DNA of 64,000 bases, taken from Saprospiraceae bacterium (GTDB taxonomy: Bacteria > Bacteroidota > Bacteroidia > Chitinophagales > Saprospiraceae). Below are positions 44,026 to 53,915 of this stretch, piece after piece. The stretch lies in assembly GCA_028280415.1 (NCBI GenBank), contig JANQLV010000040.1:1-64000 (forward strand), in the 5' to 3' direction. The notes beneath the pieces were generated by a model. The model saw only the letters and a list, made by a program, of their open reading frames with translations. It made no database searches and had not been told where the DNA came from. The position numbers and the translations under genes are program-made. Position 1 is the stretch's first letter. Each line of letters begins with the position of its first letter.

Positions 44026-46896
44026 TCAGGTGCGAGGAGGGCCACCGGTCAACGAATCAAAATGATTGATACCATTAAAATAAAAGGTCATTATCCTTCT
44101 GGTTCCTTTGCCTGCTTTTGCTACATTATAATAATTCATCAAGCCACCTTCATGCGTAGCCGACCAAACATCAATAATTAAATGTTGTTCGCCTTGTCCC
44201 TTTTGTATCAGATATTTATTAACGGTTTTAAGTAGTCTTGCCCCATTATTGAGAATATCTACCATCGAACCATAGGCCAGTCGTGCATATAGTCGCAGAT
44301 AAGCGATAAAGAAATATTTATTTCCCAAATCCAAACCTTGCCTGGTCAACTGATCATAAATGGTATTCAATGCACAATCATTACCCGTGCCATCCATTTT
44401 ATGCCGCGTAAATCCGAGTTCATTTAATAATGCGATTGGATCACCGGGCTTTTTAGCAGATTTTTTCACAGCAGATTCTGTGGCCCTGCCTTTATATTTT
44501 TCTACTAATTGACGAATTGTTTTTACCCCTTCTCCTTTAGCATTTTCTTTAGATAGTTTTTGATCCAAAAGGCTTTTCTTAATCGCAGTTCCAATGTTTT
44601 TCATAATAAATGGAAAGGCAGAATGCATCAACTCCTCCCAGTGAAAAATTGCCCGGACAAATTGCAGCGCACTTAAAGTTTTTCCTATCCTGATATCCAG
44701 TAACTGTCGAGCTGCATGTGTTATCTCTTTTCCACTGGAATCAGGTTTTTCACCACTTTTCAGCAGGAACTCCACCCTTCTCAGTCTTTTCATGTGCTTA
44801 GCTTCCCCATGGCCTTCTGCTCTTCCCAAAGCGGAGCTATCTGAATGTGTCGCAGAATCAATTAATTGAGAAACAATCGTATACTGGCGAATAACTTCAC
44901 TCAATCTAGCCTGCCAGATATGAATCGGAGCTTTTAAAGCAAAAAGTGATTCTACCCGAATGAAAGTATCTTGCGCCAGTCGACGATAGGAGCTGCGAGT
45001 AATATCTTTAATATATCTCGACAATCGCCTGCTCAGTACTGATAACAGTTTGTTCGCTGATTGTCCGGCAAAAGCCATAATATCATGCCGTACCAATGTC
45101 CATGCAGCTGTATGGGAAGCCTGACGCTTTGTAAATTTCGTTTTGGGACGATCTTTATCGGAAATGTTCACTTTTCTAATAATAACATTTGATGAATCAT
45201 AAAGGTATACACCAACTTTTCTACTTGTCCCCCGAACACTAATCATGGATGTTCCGGCATGCTCCCCGATATCCACTTTGGCATTCGCTACAAAATCGAC
45301 GTCCAATTTATCCGGGACTTTACCAAATGCAGTTCCTAAAGTTTGATAAGGATTTTCAAAGCGAGGAATAAAATCCTTAGGATTATTGCTAAGGCCAAAG
45401 TGTTTTACAAGTTCTCCCCAGGTAGAAACTTTTAATTTCTTTGCTGTCTTTCCGGATATTGGGGCATCAAAAACATTTTTAATAATTGCGATCCCATGAA
45501 CCATCATTAGCCTTGGGAAAGCGGACATAAGTGATTCTGCCCAATGGTGAACTGCAAAAGCAAATCCTTTAGCCCCCAGCGATCTGTTAAGAGCAACATC
45601 CAGTAATCCTGCTGCATCCTTAATTAGTTTCTTGTTATCAACTGTAGTCACATATTTTTCCCTTAGTTCTTTGTCTGCCTGCCTGAGATTAGCCATTTTA
45701 GTAGCCTCCCCTTTTCCTGTGGCACGACCCTTAGAAAAAGTAGCCGCCGAACTAGCCTGATAAGCCTGAATGTACGTCGTGATTAAATTACTCAGCAAGG
45801 ATTGCCAAATATTAATGGGCAAAATGGCCGATTTTAAATTCGATAGAGCTCTAGTGCCCGCCTGAATGAGCAATTTTGCTTCTTTCTTTTGCTCTATTTC
45901 TGTCAGACTGTGAAAGGCATTAGAGAGGTACTTCAAAAGAACAGCTGCAGGAATCCCGACTTTAGAAGTGAGTGCTGCCCTCAGTAGTGTCCAGGCTACC
46001 GTGTGTGATTTTTGCTCCGTTCCGAATCGCGTATCCGGACGATCCATATCCCCTAATCTGATTTGCTCTACCAGTACCATATGAGGTTTATACCGCAAAT
46101 CAAGCATACCTTCACTGTTTTTATATTTATTTCCCTGATATAAGGGACTCAATACTACCTGTGAAGTCAGATTAGTAACCAGACTGGGGCCAACCTTTTT
46201 TTTCGTATTCCCCCTCTTAGGTTTTTTGGCAATTCTGCCGGGTAATCGATTTGATGGTTCAAAAAAAGAAGTAGCATCATGACTTTTTTCATCCCTTGAC
46301 TCTTTCTCTACCTCCCGCATGCGTTTCTTTTTATTATCATATACCGAATAAGAAGAGGTTTCCGGTACATGCATCATATTTAATCTTAGCTCTTTTCTAT
46401 CCTCATTCAAATCTATGGGCCGAAATGCTCCACCCTCGATCGGAATTAGTATAAGCTGAAAACCATCCTCACGTTCAACTATAATTCCCTTTCCATTAGA
46501 TGTTTTGGAACGGTAAACATAAATATACTTTGTGTCCTCATCTATAAATTGTATCGGAGAAGGCAAAGTAATATCCATTGAAAACGGGCTTGGAGGTTTT
46601 TGAGCAGAGTATAATTTTCTAAAAACCCCTTGAACAATCCCTTTATTTTGGATATTAGAAGCAGATGTTGAAAAGCCTTGCTTCTCCACGAATTGATCGG
46701 CCCTTTTCTGAATAGCGCTTTGTCGGGCAATTAATGGGCTATTATTAATCTTTTCCTGATTTTTGAGTTGGATATTTGCCTCCGGTCGTTTGTTTACAAG
46801 CGTAAACTTAGAAGCTTTATTCGTAGCTTGTTCGCTGATTTTTTCATTCGAAGAATCTTGATCATCCCGCTTGGACGGTCCAGAAAAAATAGGCAT
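44026..46896 (-). CDS. Putative modular effector with duplicated domain and OTU-like C-terminus
   Basis: A 956-residue protein with no signal peptide, membrane helix or T9SS domain. The first 100 residues are polar and low-complexity, followed by a beta-rich stretch (about 110-190) and a basic linker. A domain of about 200 residues occurs twice (about 280-478 and 577-777). The copies share DRPxTxF, SHTxAWTLxR, an IWQxxLS element, a Gly-rich GRATGKGEATKM or GRAEGHGEAKHM box and a closing HWxExxxSAFP. The last 140 residues have DGTGNDCALNTIYDQL (Cys841) and GINHFDSL (His945), spaced and set as in OTU-family cysteine proteases. An exported toxin or effector is inferred. No immunity gene or secretion cluster is nearby. 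Confidence 0.6.
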   Translation of the reverse strand: MPIFSGPSKRDDQDSSNEKISEQATNKASKFTLVNKRPEANIQLKNQEKINNSPLIARQSAIQKRADQFVEKQGFSTSASNIQNKGIVQGVFRKLYSAQKPPSPFSMDITLPSPIQFIDEDTKYIYVYRSKTSNGKGIIVEREDGFQLILIPIEGGAFRPIDLNEDRKELRLNMMHVPETSSYSVYDNKKKRMREVEKESRDEKSHDATSFFEPSNRLPGRIAKKPKRGNTKKKVGPSLVTNLTSQVVLSPLYQGNKYKNSEGMLDLRYKPHMVLVEQIRLGDMDRPDTRFGTEQKSHTVAWTLLRAALTSKVGIPAAVLLKYLSNAFHSLTEIEQKKEAKLLIQAGTRALSNLKSAILPINIWQSLLSNLITTYIQAYQASSAATFSKGRATGKGEATKMANLRQADKELREKYVTTVDNKKLIKDAAGLLDVALNRSLGAKGFAFAVHHWAESLMSAFPRLMMVHGIAIIKNVFDAPISGKTAKKLKVSTWGELVKHFGLSNNPKDFIPRFENPYQTLGTAFGKVPDKLDVDFVANAKVDIGEHAGTSMISVRGTSRKVGVYLYDSSNVIIRKVNISDKDRPKTKFTKRQASHTAAWTLVRHDIMAFAGQSANKLLSVLSRRLSRYIKDITRSSYRRLAQDTFIRVESLFALKAPIHIWQARLSEVIRQYTIVSQLIDSATHSDSSALGRAEGHGEAKHMKRLRRVEFLLKSGEKPDSSGKEITHAARQLLDIRIGKTLSALQFVRAIFHWEELMHSAFPFIMKNIGTAIKKSLLDQKLSKENAKGEGVKTIRQLVEKYKGRATESAVKKSAKKPGDPIALLNELGFTRHKMDGTGNDCALNTIYDQLTRQGLDLGNKYFFIAYLRLYARLAYGSMVDILNNGARLLKTVNKYLIQKGQGEQHLIIDVWSATHEGGLMNYYNVAKAGKGTRRIMTFYFNGINHFDSLTGGPPRT

Positions 46897-46923
46897 AATA
46901 CATTTTTCGGAGGTAAAACATAT

Positions 46924-46958
46924 TAAAGTTAATAATTATTTGTTTCTTTTAAAAGAAA
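46924..46958 (-). promoter_or_regulatory. Putative promoter and 16-bp palindrome upstream of the effector gene
   Basis: On the minus strand TTTT, a 19-base spacer and TAACTTTA resemble a promoter. The -33 part is embedded in the perfect palindrome TTTCTTTTAAAAGAAA (46943-46958), a possible regulator site. Confidence 0.4.
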
Positions 46959-46968
46959 TTTTCTCAAA

Positions 46969-47655
46969 TTAACTTTTGAGCATTTTCCAGACTTTGATTG
47001 CTCCCAGGCTTTGATACAGCATACAGAGGATTTCGGAATAGACTACGATCTTTTGCGCCGTTGCCTGCAAATAAAGTCCGTTATTGGATCGATAGGCTCG
47101 AGGTCCGAAAAGCATAATATAAACTTGAATCGCTAAAACAATAACAAAAATAATAAAAGCCAGACCATAGCGATTAGGATAGTTTTTTTCCAAAAAAATC
47201 GCCGTGGTATAAAAGAAGGACATTAAGAGAAAAAGGATAAATCCAGTACGAACAAAAGTGCGATGCCCCCAATAATCAATATCATAAGGCACGGTAGCAA
47301 TGCCGATGTAACAAATCCCGGCCAAAATCCCCAGGAAAGAAGCAATAAACATAATGGTTTTTGCAGTATTTTGCCGGAATAAGGCAGGTATAGCAATGAA
47401 GTAAAGAATCAGGCATAGCCCCGAAGTGCCGAGTGCGGTTTTAAATAAAAAATGACTTAACAGATTTGAAGTCCCGTCAAAGGTATGAGTACGTCCGAGA
47501 TCACTGAAATAATTATAAAAAAAGTCGTACTGTTCAAGCCCCCGATTATGAATCGTTCCGCCCGGATATACCAGCATTGCCAGTATTGTCAAAATAAAAA
47601 ATAAAACAGCTGCAAAAATTCCCAATCTAAAAAACAGTAATCGCCAATCACTCAT
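46969..47655 (-). CDS. DUF998-like membrane protein
   Basis: A 228-residue inner-membrane protein with about six hydrophobic segments. After the first helix comes YNYFSDLGRTHTFDG followed by NLLSHFLF, the conserved loop of DUF998 and related small membrane families. No transport or catalytic residues are obvious, and the function is unknown. It lies between the effector gene and the alpha-2-macroglobulin gene, all on the minus strand. The gap to the effector is 72 bases, but that gene has its own promoter-like sequence. Confidence 0.75.
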   Translation of the reverse strand: MSDWRLLFFRLGIFAAVLFFILTILAMLVYPGGTIHNRGLEQYDFFYNYFSDLGRTHTFDGTSNLLSHFLFKTALGTSGLCLILYFIAIPALFRQNTAKTIMFIASFLGILAGICYIGIATVPYDIDYWGHRTFVRTGFILFLLMSFFYTTAIFLEKNYPNRYGLAFIIFVIVLAIQVYIMLFGPRAYRSNNGLYLQATAQKIVVYSEILCMLYQSLGAIKVWKMLKS

Positions 47656-47680
47656 GTCATTTGGGTTTTAGGATTAAGTA

Positions 47681-47715
47681 TCAGGATTTAGATAATATTG
47701 ATACCTAAATCCTGA
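47681..47715. repeat. 11-bp inverted repeat between minus-strand genes
   Basis: TCAGGATTTAG (47681-47691) pairs perfectly with CTAAATCCTGA (47705-47715) across a 13-base loop. It lies just downstream of the alpha-2-macroglobulin stop and may be its terminator, although no T-run follows. Confidence 0.5.
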
Positions 47716-47730
47716 CAACTCTTGCCTATA

Positions 47731-50700
47731 TCATATTTCTCCGGGTTCTACAACCTCTACCCATTTACCGGGCTTTCGAGCATTTACTTTATTATCGTAC
47801 ATAGCTTCTGCCGAAACCGAAGGCATGTAGAATCTTCCTTTATAGGCGGCATTCAACTGAATACGGAACACCTTGGATCTTCCATGCGCCGCACCGTAAT
47901 AGGTATACACCCTATCGTCGCGAATATCCTGATAAATCGGCTGGTCTCCCTTTTGGAAGTTCCCAACATTTGACATCCGGGTATTCATAATTTCCCAGCC
48001 TGAGGGGAAAATCTGACTTAGAGCCATTTCTTTGTGATAATAATTTCGTGTATCCTTATTCGTCACTGTAACCTCGGCAATAAAGTCGGTCCCCTGTTCT
48101 ATTGTCGCCGGATCGATCTTGTTACCATTAGTCGACAGATAGGCAACCGACAATTTCATATTCCTGGATACTTCCGTCTGATCACCTACTGCAGGTTGTC
48201 CCCTTAATACCAGTTTAGCGTAAATGATCCCCGCACTGGAATTTTTCACTTTCACCGTATTATCATTTCGTTTGCTCACATCCATATCAACCAAACTGAT
48301 CGGTTTCTGCGTTCCCATTTCTATTTCCTGACCATTACCCAGTTGATAGATATAACGCAATTCTTCTGACAATTTATTGGATGCCGCAAATTTACCCATA
48401 GCATTTAAAGAATAGGCAATAGCCTGGGTATTATACCAGCGATTCTCATCAAGCCTCTCCGCGATCGTCTTGGCCATCACTGCGGCCGGTTTCATCTGCC
48501 CCAGTTCGAGCATTGTTTCCAAAATCATAGCCTGATCTCTGAGCCTGGAGCCAAAAGTATAAGAAAGCTCTACGTAATCGTCAATATCAGTGGTCAGATT
48601 CTGAGCGATTTGATTCGCTGCTTCTCCTTTTCCAGCGAGCGCATAAGCCGCCGCAAGTCTCCAGCGGGTAGAATTATTGAGGTCTTTTTGTTCTCTCAGC
48701 CGGTTCATCGCCCCTAGCTCAGGTTCTCCGGCCAAGGCCAGCGTATACAAGCGATAAGCTTGCTGGAAAGCATAATTGCCATAATAGTAATTTTCGTATT
48801 TATCACGCTGCCGCCAGCTTCTGGCTGATTTTTTCTGATTTTCCAGCCATTTGTTTAGAACGATTGCCGGTACATCATAACCCTTATTTTTAGCTTCCAA
48901 TAAAAAATGTCCGGCATAGGTACTTCCCCAGGGATTCGAATAAGTACTACCTGGCCAGTAGGAAAAGCCTCCATCGCCTCGTTGAAACTTTCTCAATCTC
49001 TGTATCCCGGCTTCGATATTATAATCAATTTCCCTTTTCATCTTGTCATCGATCTCCATCAGCTCGCTTACATAGAGTTGCGGAAAGACAGATGAAGTAG
49101 TCTGTTCCACACAACCATGCGGGTAACGAATCAGATAATGGGTCCGCTTGTCCAGATTAAATGGTGGAATATTGGAAACCTCCAGACGGGCACTATTGGT
49201 ACCGGAGATACCGGTCAGGTTGAAAGCCTTGTCCCACATTTCGCCCGGTTGCAATACTTCTGCATATACATCGGTAACGACCGGATTAGGATTGCGAATA
49301 TCGATTTCTATTTCCTGGGTAGCTGTTTCTCCCCCTCCGGTTGCCGTGATCTTAAATTTGGCTATACCAATCAATTCCGGTACTTCAAGATCAAACTCCG
49401 CAATTTTATCCCCGATTCTGGAAAAAGAAAGACGCCGGGTATTTCCACCGGCAAAGCGAATTTTACCAGTTGTTTCTTCTACTTCAATCGTAACATTTTT
49501 CACTTTATCCTCCATAGCAAATACATTGACCGGCATTTTCAGTGTTTCGCCAGGGCCAAGAACTCGCGGTAATGTTGCCAGTACCATTAGCGGTTTTCTA
49601 ACCGGAGTGGTTTTTTCAGCATTACCATAAGCACCTTTATGAGAAGCCACGACCATTGTTCGAACCGAGCCTACATAATTGGGCATGATGAATTCATGCT
49701 TTTGCTTTTTGCCTTTTTTCAAATGAAAAGGACCAAAATGCTTAACTACGGGCTTGAAACGGTTAGCCTTTTCCGGGCCACCTTTATCAACTGCCGCCGC
49801 ATCTCCTCCAATACTCAACAGCTTCTCAATCGTACCACCGGAAGCTCCCAATACCTGATCATAGATATCCCAGGTTTTTACACCAAGTGCTTCACGTGCG
49901 TAAAAAACATCCCAGGGATTCGGTGTTTTAAATCTGGTTAAATCCAGCAAACCATCATCCACCACTGCGAGGGTATAAGTCATCTCCCGGCCATCTGCTT
50001 CACTTACTTCTATACTTACTTTTTCTTCCGGTTTCAATACTTCTGCCATCTTTATTTCCGGCTGCAAGATGGTGTTAGGGTCTTTGATATGTATCGGTAT
50101 GACACCATACATTCGAATTGGCAGATCATTTTTAGTCTGGCCATGTGCCTGAACCAGGGTCACGTTGGCATAAACGGTCGGTGCCATTCCCCCTTCCGCC
50201 TTGAACTTAAATTTTGTTTCTTCGGCATCGGCATTGATCCAATAGCTATCCAGGACTTTGGAACCATTTTCAATAGAAACCAATATCCTCCCGCCTGCAC
50301 TACTCGGAATTCTCAATTCAACTTCATCCCCAACATTGTAATTCTGCTTATCCGATGAAAAAGAAAGCATTGCCGCCGCTTTGCGATGTTGATTTTTATC
50401 TTCTCCATACCAGGGGTATCCAGCGTAGAAATAGTCGCCTGAACAATGTCCGCTTTCTTCATCACAAACTCTGACCAGATAATAGCCCCATCCATTCACT
50501 TTCACATCCCAATCTGCTATCCCGCCTGTATTGGTCGTAATGGTTGCAGTCTCCAGTGCATTAAAATGATTACTGGAATTAAACTTACTAACGTTTGATC
50601 GATTGCTTTCCCACCACCATCTCCATACGGAGCGATAAACTCCGACTTTCAGCTTCCTATTTCCAAGTGGATTACCTTCCTGATCTACCGCAGCAACTTG

Positions 50701-53331
50701 CAGTGTTCCTCCTTTTTCTACATCGATTCTTTTTCTGCCATAGCGGTTTTTGGGAATAGAAATTCCAGCATAGCTCTCAAAGGGGCTATAATTTACGGAG
50801 AAATTATCTTCGCTAAAACCGCCTCCTTTTTCAAATGCCCTGATCCGGAAACTCGCACGCATTTTTCCGGGTAAAAATTTATTTCCCCTAAAATCAGTCT
50901 CTACCTGAGCATATCCGTTTTCATCTACCGGATCATCAAATAATGCCGTATATTCCGAATCAATCTTTCGGGCAGGATCGTCAAATTCAAAATCACGAAA
51001 CTTCGAAAATCTTGTATTGATTGCAGACAGTTTCATTTCAATTTTAGAACGAAGACTTCTGGCCGGAGCGCCGTGTAACCAATTGACTTGTAAATCGGAT
51101 TTCAGTGGCATGTCTTTAACAGATAGCTCTTCTTCGCCAAAACCCAGATTGATTTTTAAGCGATTGGGTTTAACGGTCTCTATTTTTAAATTTTTCGTAA
51201 ATGTGGCACCTCCCAATTGAACTCTCGCACGCCAGTTTCCGGTTCCATCATCCTGTTTAGTAGCAACTGCCAGGGGATAAACGCCATTGACATTATCGGT
51301 AGTTGTAAACTTCTGGTAAAGTTGATTACGCGCATCGTACAACTCGAAAATCAGGGGGTGGTTTTCCGGAAGCTTATCCAGTTTATCTTCGAGTACAAAA
51401 TTCAGGTACAAGGAATCACCTGGACGCCATACCCCCCGTTCTCCGTAAATAAAGCCTTTAATACCTTCCTGCGCTTTAGTCCCGGTTACGTCAAACTTGC
51501 TCAAAGAAAGTGCATTATTATCCATTAATTTTAAATAACCCTTATCCGTTCCCTGCTTGGCGATGACAACAAATGGTTCATCCTCTTCCTGCAAATCAAT
51601 AACAGCAGCTCCCTGTCCATCCGTTTTAACAGTTTTCAAAAGCTGCTGCTGGTAATTGTAGATTTCCAGATCAATTGCCGATACACCCTCTGTAGTTCTC
51701 AAGTCTGTAACATGAAACATGATCTTGCGATCCGTTCCCTGTTTGGCAATAATTCCAAGATTAGAAGCAACGACATTCCGGCTTACATAATGATGACTAC
51801 CATAGTAAGCAGAATAACAAGGGTTTTCCCGGTGATCATAACTGAAGCCATCATAATATCCCCGATAGCCATAATAGCCATAGTTCAGGATAGATTGTTT
51901 TCGGGTCTGATCTTCAAAGGGATCCTTAAGGGCTTGAAATTCATCTGTATTCGTATCCGTCCCGCAGTTGTAAGAAGTGTATTCCTGTCTGAAACCAATT
52001 CGCACCTGATAAATCGCATTGGGATCTTGTTCAATAAGTGTACTTAGATCAAGTGCATAACGTGTCCATCCAAAACGATTACCGGAAGTGTTCAGTGTAT
52101 TCAATTTGATTTGTTTCTGCACTTCTATATTACCCACTCTGTTCAACTGATAGTCATTTCCGCTATCTAGTTGGCTGGTTTGTAAAAATTGCAAGATGTT
52201 ATTATTATAGATTTTAAAAATCTCGACATCAATGGCATTAAGGTTAATAGCATCAAAAGGGAAAGTCAAACCCGTAGAGTTGGGAAGGATTACTCCATTT
52301 CCGACTAGTCGAATGGCGGGTTTGGGTTCTTCGAAATGCACCATTTCTTCCAGACGTTTTTTCAAAGCAATTCCCCCGGCATTTTTCAAGCCTGTTTCTA
52401 TGGTAATTTTGCGTTCACCGCTCAGGCGTTGAGCCGGATATACCCGCAATTGATTACCGTCAACCTGAAAGCGCAATTGTCCATTATAGCCTCCAATCGT
52501 AAGTAAACCCTTGAAATCCTGAGATTTGGAAATGGGATCAGAGAAATGAATCAGGGCATATTGCTCATTGTCCTGAATGACCTGGGTAGACATCACTTTG
52601 AAGTTGTTTAATCCGGGTACGATAAATTTATCATCATCTTTGACATTTACGTCCAGAGCCGAACCATTCCACATGACCATAAGTTCAGCATCTTCTTCGG
52701 TCCGTTTAATATTTTCGATAAAAAAGCGATGTTCATTTTGCTTACTTGCATGTTCCCAGCGGATCACCGGTTCTTGTCCCGACAGCTTTACTTTCAGGAT
52801 TTTCTCAACGTCTTTTTCATCTGCAATATCGTAAGTAGTGATAATGCCACTTAATCTTTGGTTTTTGGTATCCGCAGGATCAATACCTTGTAAACCTCTG
52901 AAGCTCACGCTAAAGTTTTGCTCCTTGGTTTTGAAACTAAATTCAAACTTTTCCGCATCCCTGGGAAGGGTTTTATACAATTTTTCCAGGTTTACAGTAC
53001 CGATAAAGGCTTTATTGGCATCGAGGTATTCACTAGGAGTAAAACGAATTGTTCGATCATCCTCCCAGACTGCATTTCCTTTAATCCGGGGTCGAAAACT
53101 GATCACACCATCTTCCACCTCGGCACCGATTTGTTCGGTAGAAATGAGATTACTGGTGAAACGTACTTTGACTGAGGCGGCCTTTGAGATTTCACCGGAG
53201 GTATAGGCATAAATAAATGCATTCAGACTAGTCGGCATATCCGTAACCGCCTGTTGTTGCTTGCAGCCAAGTACCAATAGAAAGGAAAAAAGGATACTTA
53301 GCCGGGATAAAATTTGAATTTGGTTTTGCAT
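47731..53331 (-). CDS. Bacterial alpha-2-macroglobulin lipoprotein with thioester
   Basis: An 1866-residue lipoprotein (lipobox VLGC, about residue 23) with the bacterial alpha-2-macroglobulin layout: several MG beta-sandwich domains, MG2 with the motif YGERGVWRPGDSLYLNFVLE, a bait region, the domain with PNYVGSVRTMVVA, and a thioester domain. The thioester tetrad is intact, CVEQ at Cys1407-Gln1410 in RYPHGCVEQTTSS, followed by the alpha/alpha-toroid with LRKFQRGDGGFSYWPG. It should trap attacking proteases in the periplasm or at the outer membrane by covalent attachment. The usual partner gene for a PBP1C transglycosylase (pbpC) is not adjacent. It is the largest gene in the window. Confidence 0.95.
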   Translation of the reverse strand: MQNQIQILSRLSILFSFLLVLGCKQQQAVTDMPTSLNAFIYAYTSGEISKAASVKVRFTSNLISTEQIGAEVEDGVISFRPRIKGNAVWEDDRTIRFTPSEYLDANKAFIGTVNLEKLYKTLPRDAEKFEFSFKTKEQNFSVSFRGLQGIDPADTKNQRLSGIITTYDIADEKDVEKILKVKLSGQEPVIRWEHASKQNEHRFFIENIKRTEEDAELMVMWNGSALDVNVKDDDKFIVPGLNNFKVMSTQVIQDNEQYALIHFSDPISKSQDFKGLLTIGGYNGQLRFQVDGNQLRVYPAQRLSGERKITIETGLKNAGGIALKKRLEEMVHFEEPKPAIRLVGNGVILPNSTGLTFPFDAINLNAIDVEIFKIYNNNILQFLQTSQLDSGNDYQLNRVGNIEVQKQIKLNTLNTSGNRFGWTRYALDLSTLIEQDPNAIYQVRIGFRQEYTSYNCGTDTNTDEFQALKDPFEDQTRKQSILNYGYYGYRGYYDGFSYDHRENPCYSAYYGSHHYVSRNVVASNLGIIAKQGTDRKIMFHVTDLRTTEGVSAIDLEIYNYQQQLLKTVKTDGQGAAVIDLQEEDEPFVVIAKQGTDKGYLKLMDNNALSLSKFDVTGTKAQEGIKGFIYGERGVWRPGDSLYLNFVLEDKLDKLPENHPLIFELYDARNQLYQKFTTTDNVNGVYPLAVATKQDDGTGNWRARVQLGGATFTKNLKIETVKPNRLKINLGFGEEELSVKDMPLKSDLQVNWLHGAPARSLRSKIEMKLSAINTRFSKFRDFEFDDPARKIDSEYTALFDDPVDENGYAQVETDFRGNKFLPGKMRASFRIRAFEKGGGFSEDNFSVNYSPFESYAGISIPKNRYGRKRIDVEKGGTLQVAAVDQEGNPLGNRKLKVGVYRSVWRWWWESNRSNVSKFNSSNHFNALETATITTNTGGIADWDVKVNGWGYYLVRVCDEESGHCSGDYFYAGYPWYGEDKNQHRKAAAMLSFSSDKQNYNVGDEVELRIPSSAGGRILVSIENGSKVLDSYWINADAEETKFKFKAEGGMAPTVYANVTLVQAHGQTKNDLPIRMYGVIPIHIKDPNTILQPEIKMAEVLKPEEKVSIEVSEADGREMTYTLAVVDDGLLDLTRFKTPNPWDVFYAREALGVKTWDIYDQVLGASGGTIEKLLSIGGDAAAVDKGGPEKANRFKPVVKHFGPFHLKKGKKQKHEFIMPNYVGSVRTMVVASHKGAYGNAEKTTPVRKPLMVLATLPRVLGPGETLKMPVNVFAMEDKVKNVTIEVEETTGKIRFAGGNTRRLSFSRIGDKIAEFDLEVPELIGIAKFKITATGGGETATQEIEIDIRNPNPVVTDVYAEVLQPGEMWDKAFNLTGISGTNSARLEVSNIPPFNLDKRTHYLIRYPHGCVEQTTSSVFPQLYVSELMEIDDKMKREIDYNIEAGIQRLRKFQRGDGGFSYWPGSTYSNPWGSTYAGHFLLEAKNKGYDVPAIVLNKWLENQKKSARSWRQRDKYENYYYGNYAFQQAYRLYTLALAGEPELGAMNRLREQKDLNNSTRWRLAAAYALAGKGEAANQIAQNLTTDIDDYVELSYTFGSRLRDQAMILETMLELGQMKPAAVMAKTIAERLDENRWYNTQAIAYSLNAMGKFAASNKLSEELRYIYQLGNGQEIEMGTQKPISLVDMDVSKRNDNTVKVKNSSAGIIYAKLVLRGQPAVGDQTEVSRNMKLSVAYLSTNGNKIDPATIEQGTDFIAEVTVTNKDTRNYYHKEMALSQIFPSGWEIMNTRMSNVGNFQKGDQPIYQDIRDDRVYTYYGAAHGRSKVFRIQLNAAYKGRFYMPSVSAEAMYDNKVNARKPGKWVEVVEPGEI

Positions 53332-53614
53332 GACAATTTGTTTTTGGCTTCCTGCAGAAAATGGTTGGCTTATCCACAGAGATTTTCCGTCTGGCTTTTA
53401 ATACGAAAAATCAATTTTAAAGATTCTGATTATCAGGTTCAATATCCGTACTTACATTAATATCATGTTGGGGTATTTAACATTCGATGTAGAAAGCTTA
53501 ATATTCGTATAAATCGAGATATTTTTTGAAATGAGGTGTTTTGTTTTCTCCAGTAATGTAAAACTAAGGAAGAATATTAGAAAAACAGAACATATGAGTT
53601 AATTTGTGAGCGAT
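53332..53614. other. AT-rich intergenic region
   Basis: Upstream region of the alpha-2-macroglobulin gene, nearly 300 bases. It must hold that gene's minus-strand promoter, but no clear element pair was found, and no RNA gene was recognised. Confidence 0.35.
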
Positions 53615-53782
53615 TCAGTGATCTGTGGTCGATTTGCCACATCTCCCTTTTACGGTGTATTTTTCATTTATTTTTCGCAAAACTTGCTGTTCGCAGGCTA
53701 TTCCAAATTCAAAAAGCCCTGCTTGTACTTCCTCCTCTCCCTCGGCCAATTCTACAAAACATCTGGCCTCCTTTTTGCACAT
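53615..53782 (-). CDS. Small hypothetical protein (55 aa)
   Basis: A minus-strand ATG frame of 55 codons, less AT-rich than the surrounding gap. The peptide is charged and soluble (MCKKEARCFVELAEGEEEVQ at its start) with four cysteines, one at residue 2, and no signal peptide or membrane segment. Its composition looks coding, but I recognise no family, and it could be a remnant of a larger gene. It is divergent from the LON-domain gene. Confidence 0.3.
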   Translation of the reverse strand: MCKKEARCFVELAEGEEEVQAGLFEFGIACEQQVLRKINEKYTVKGRCGKSTTDH

Positions 53783-53915
53783 ATACAGAAAAACAATGAT
53801 GTTTAAATATCCCTAAAACTTAAATTGAAAATCCCGCGTTTTATTAATTTAGCAGGCGATTATATTAATCGGCATTATTTTATTCCGGCATTATGAAATT
53901 TGAAAAATAAGATCA

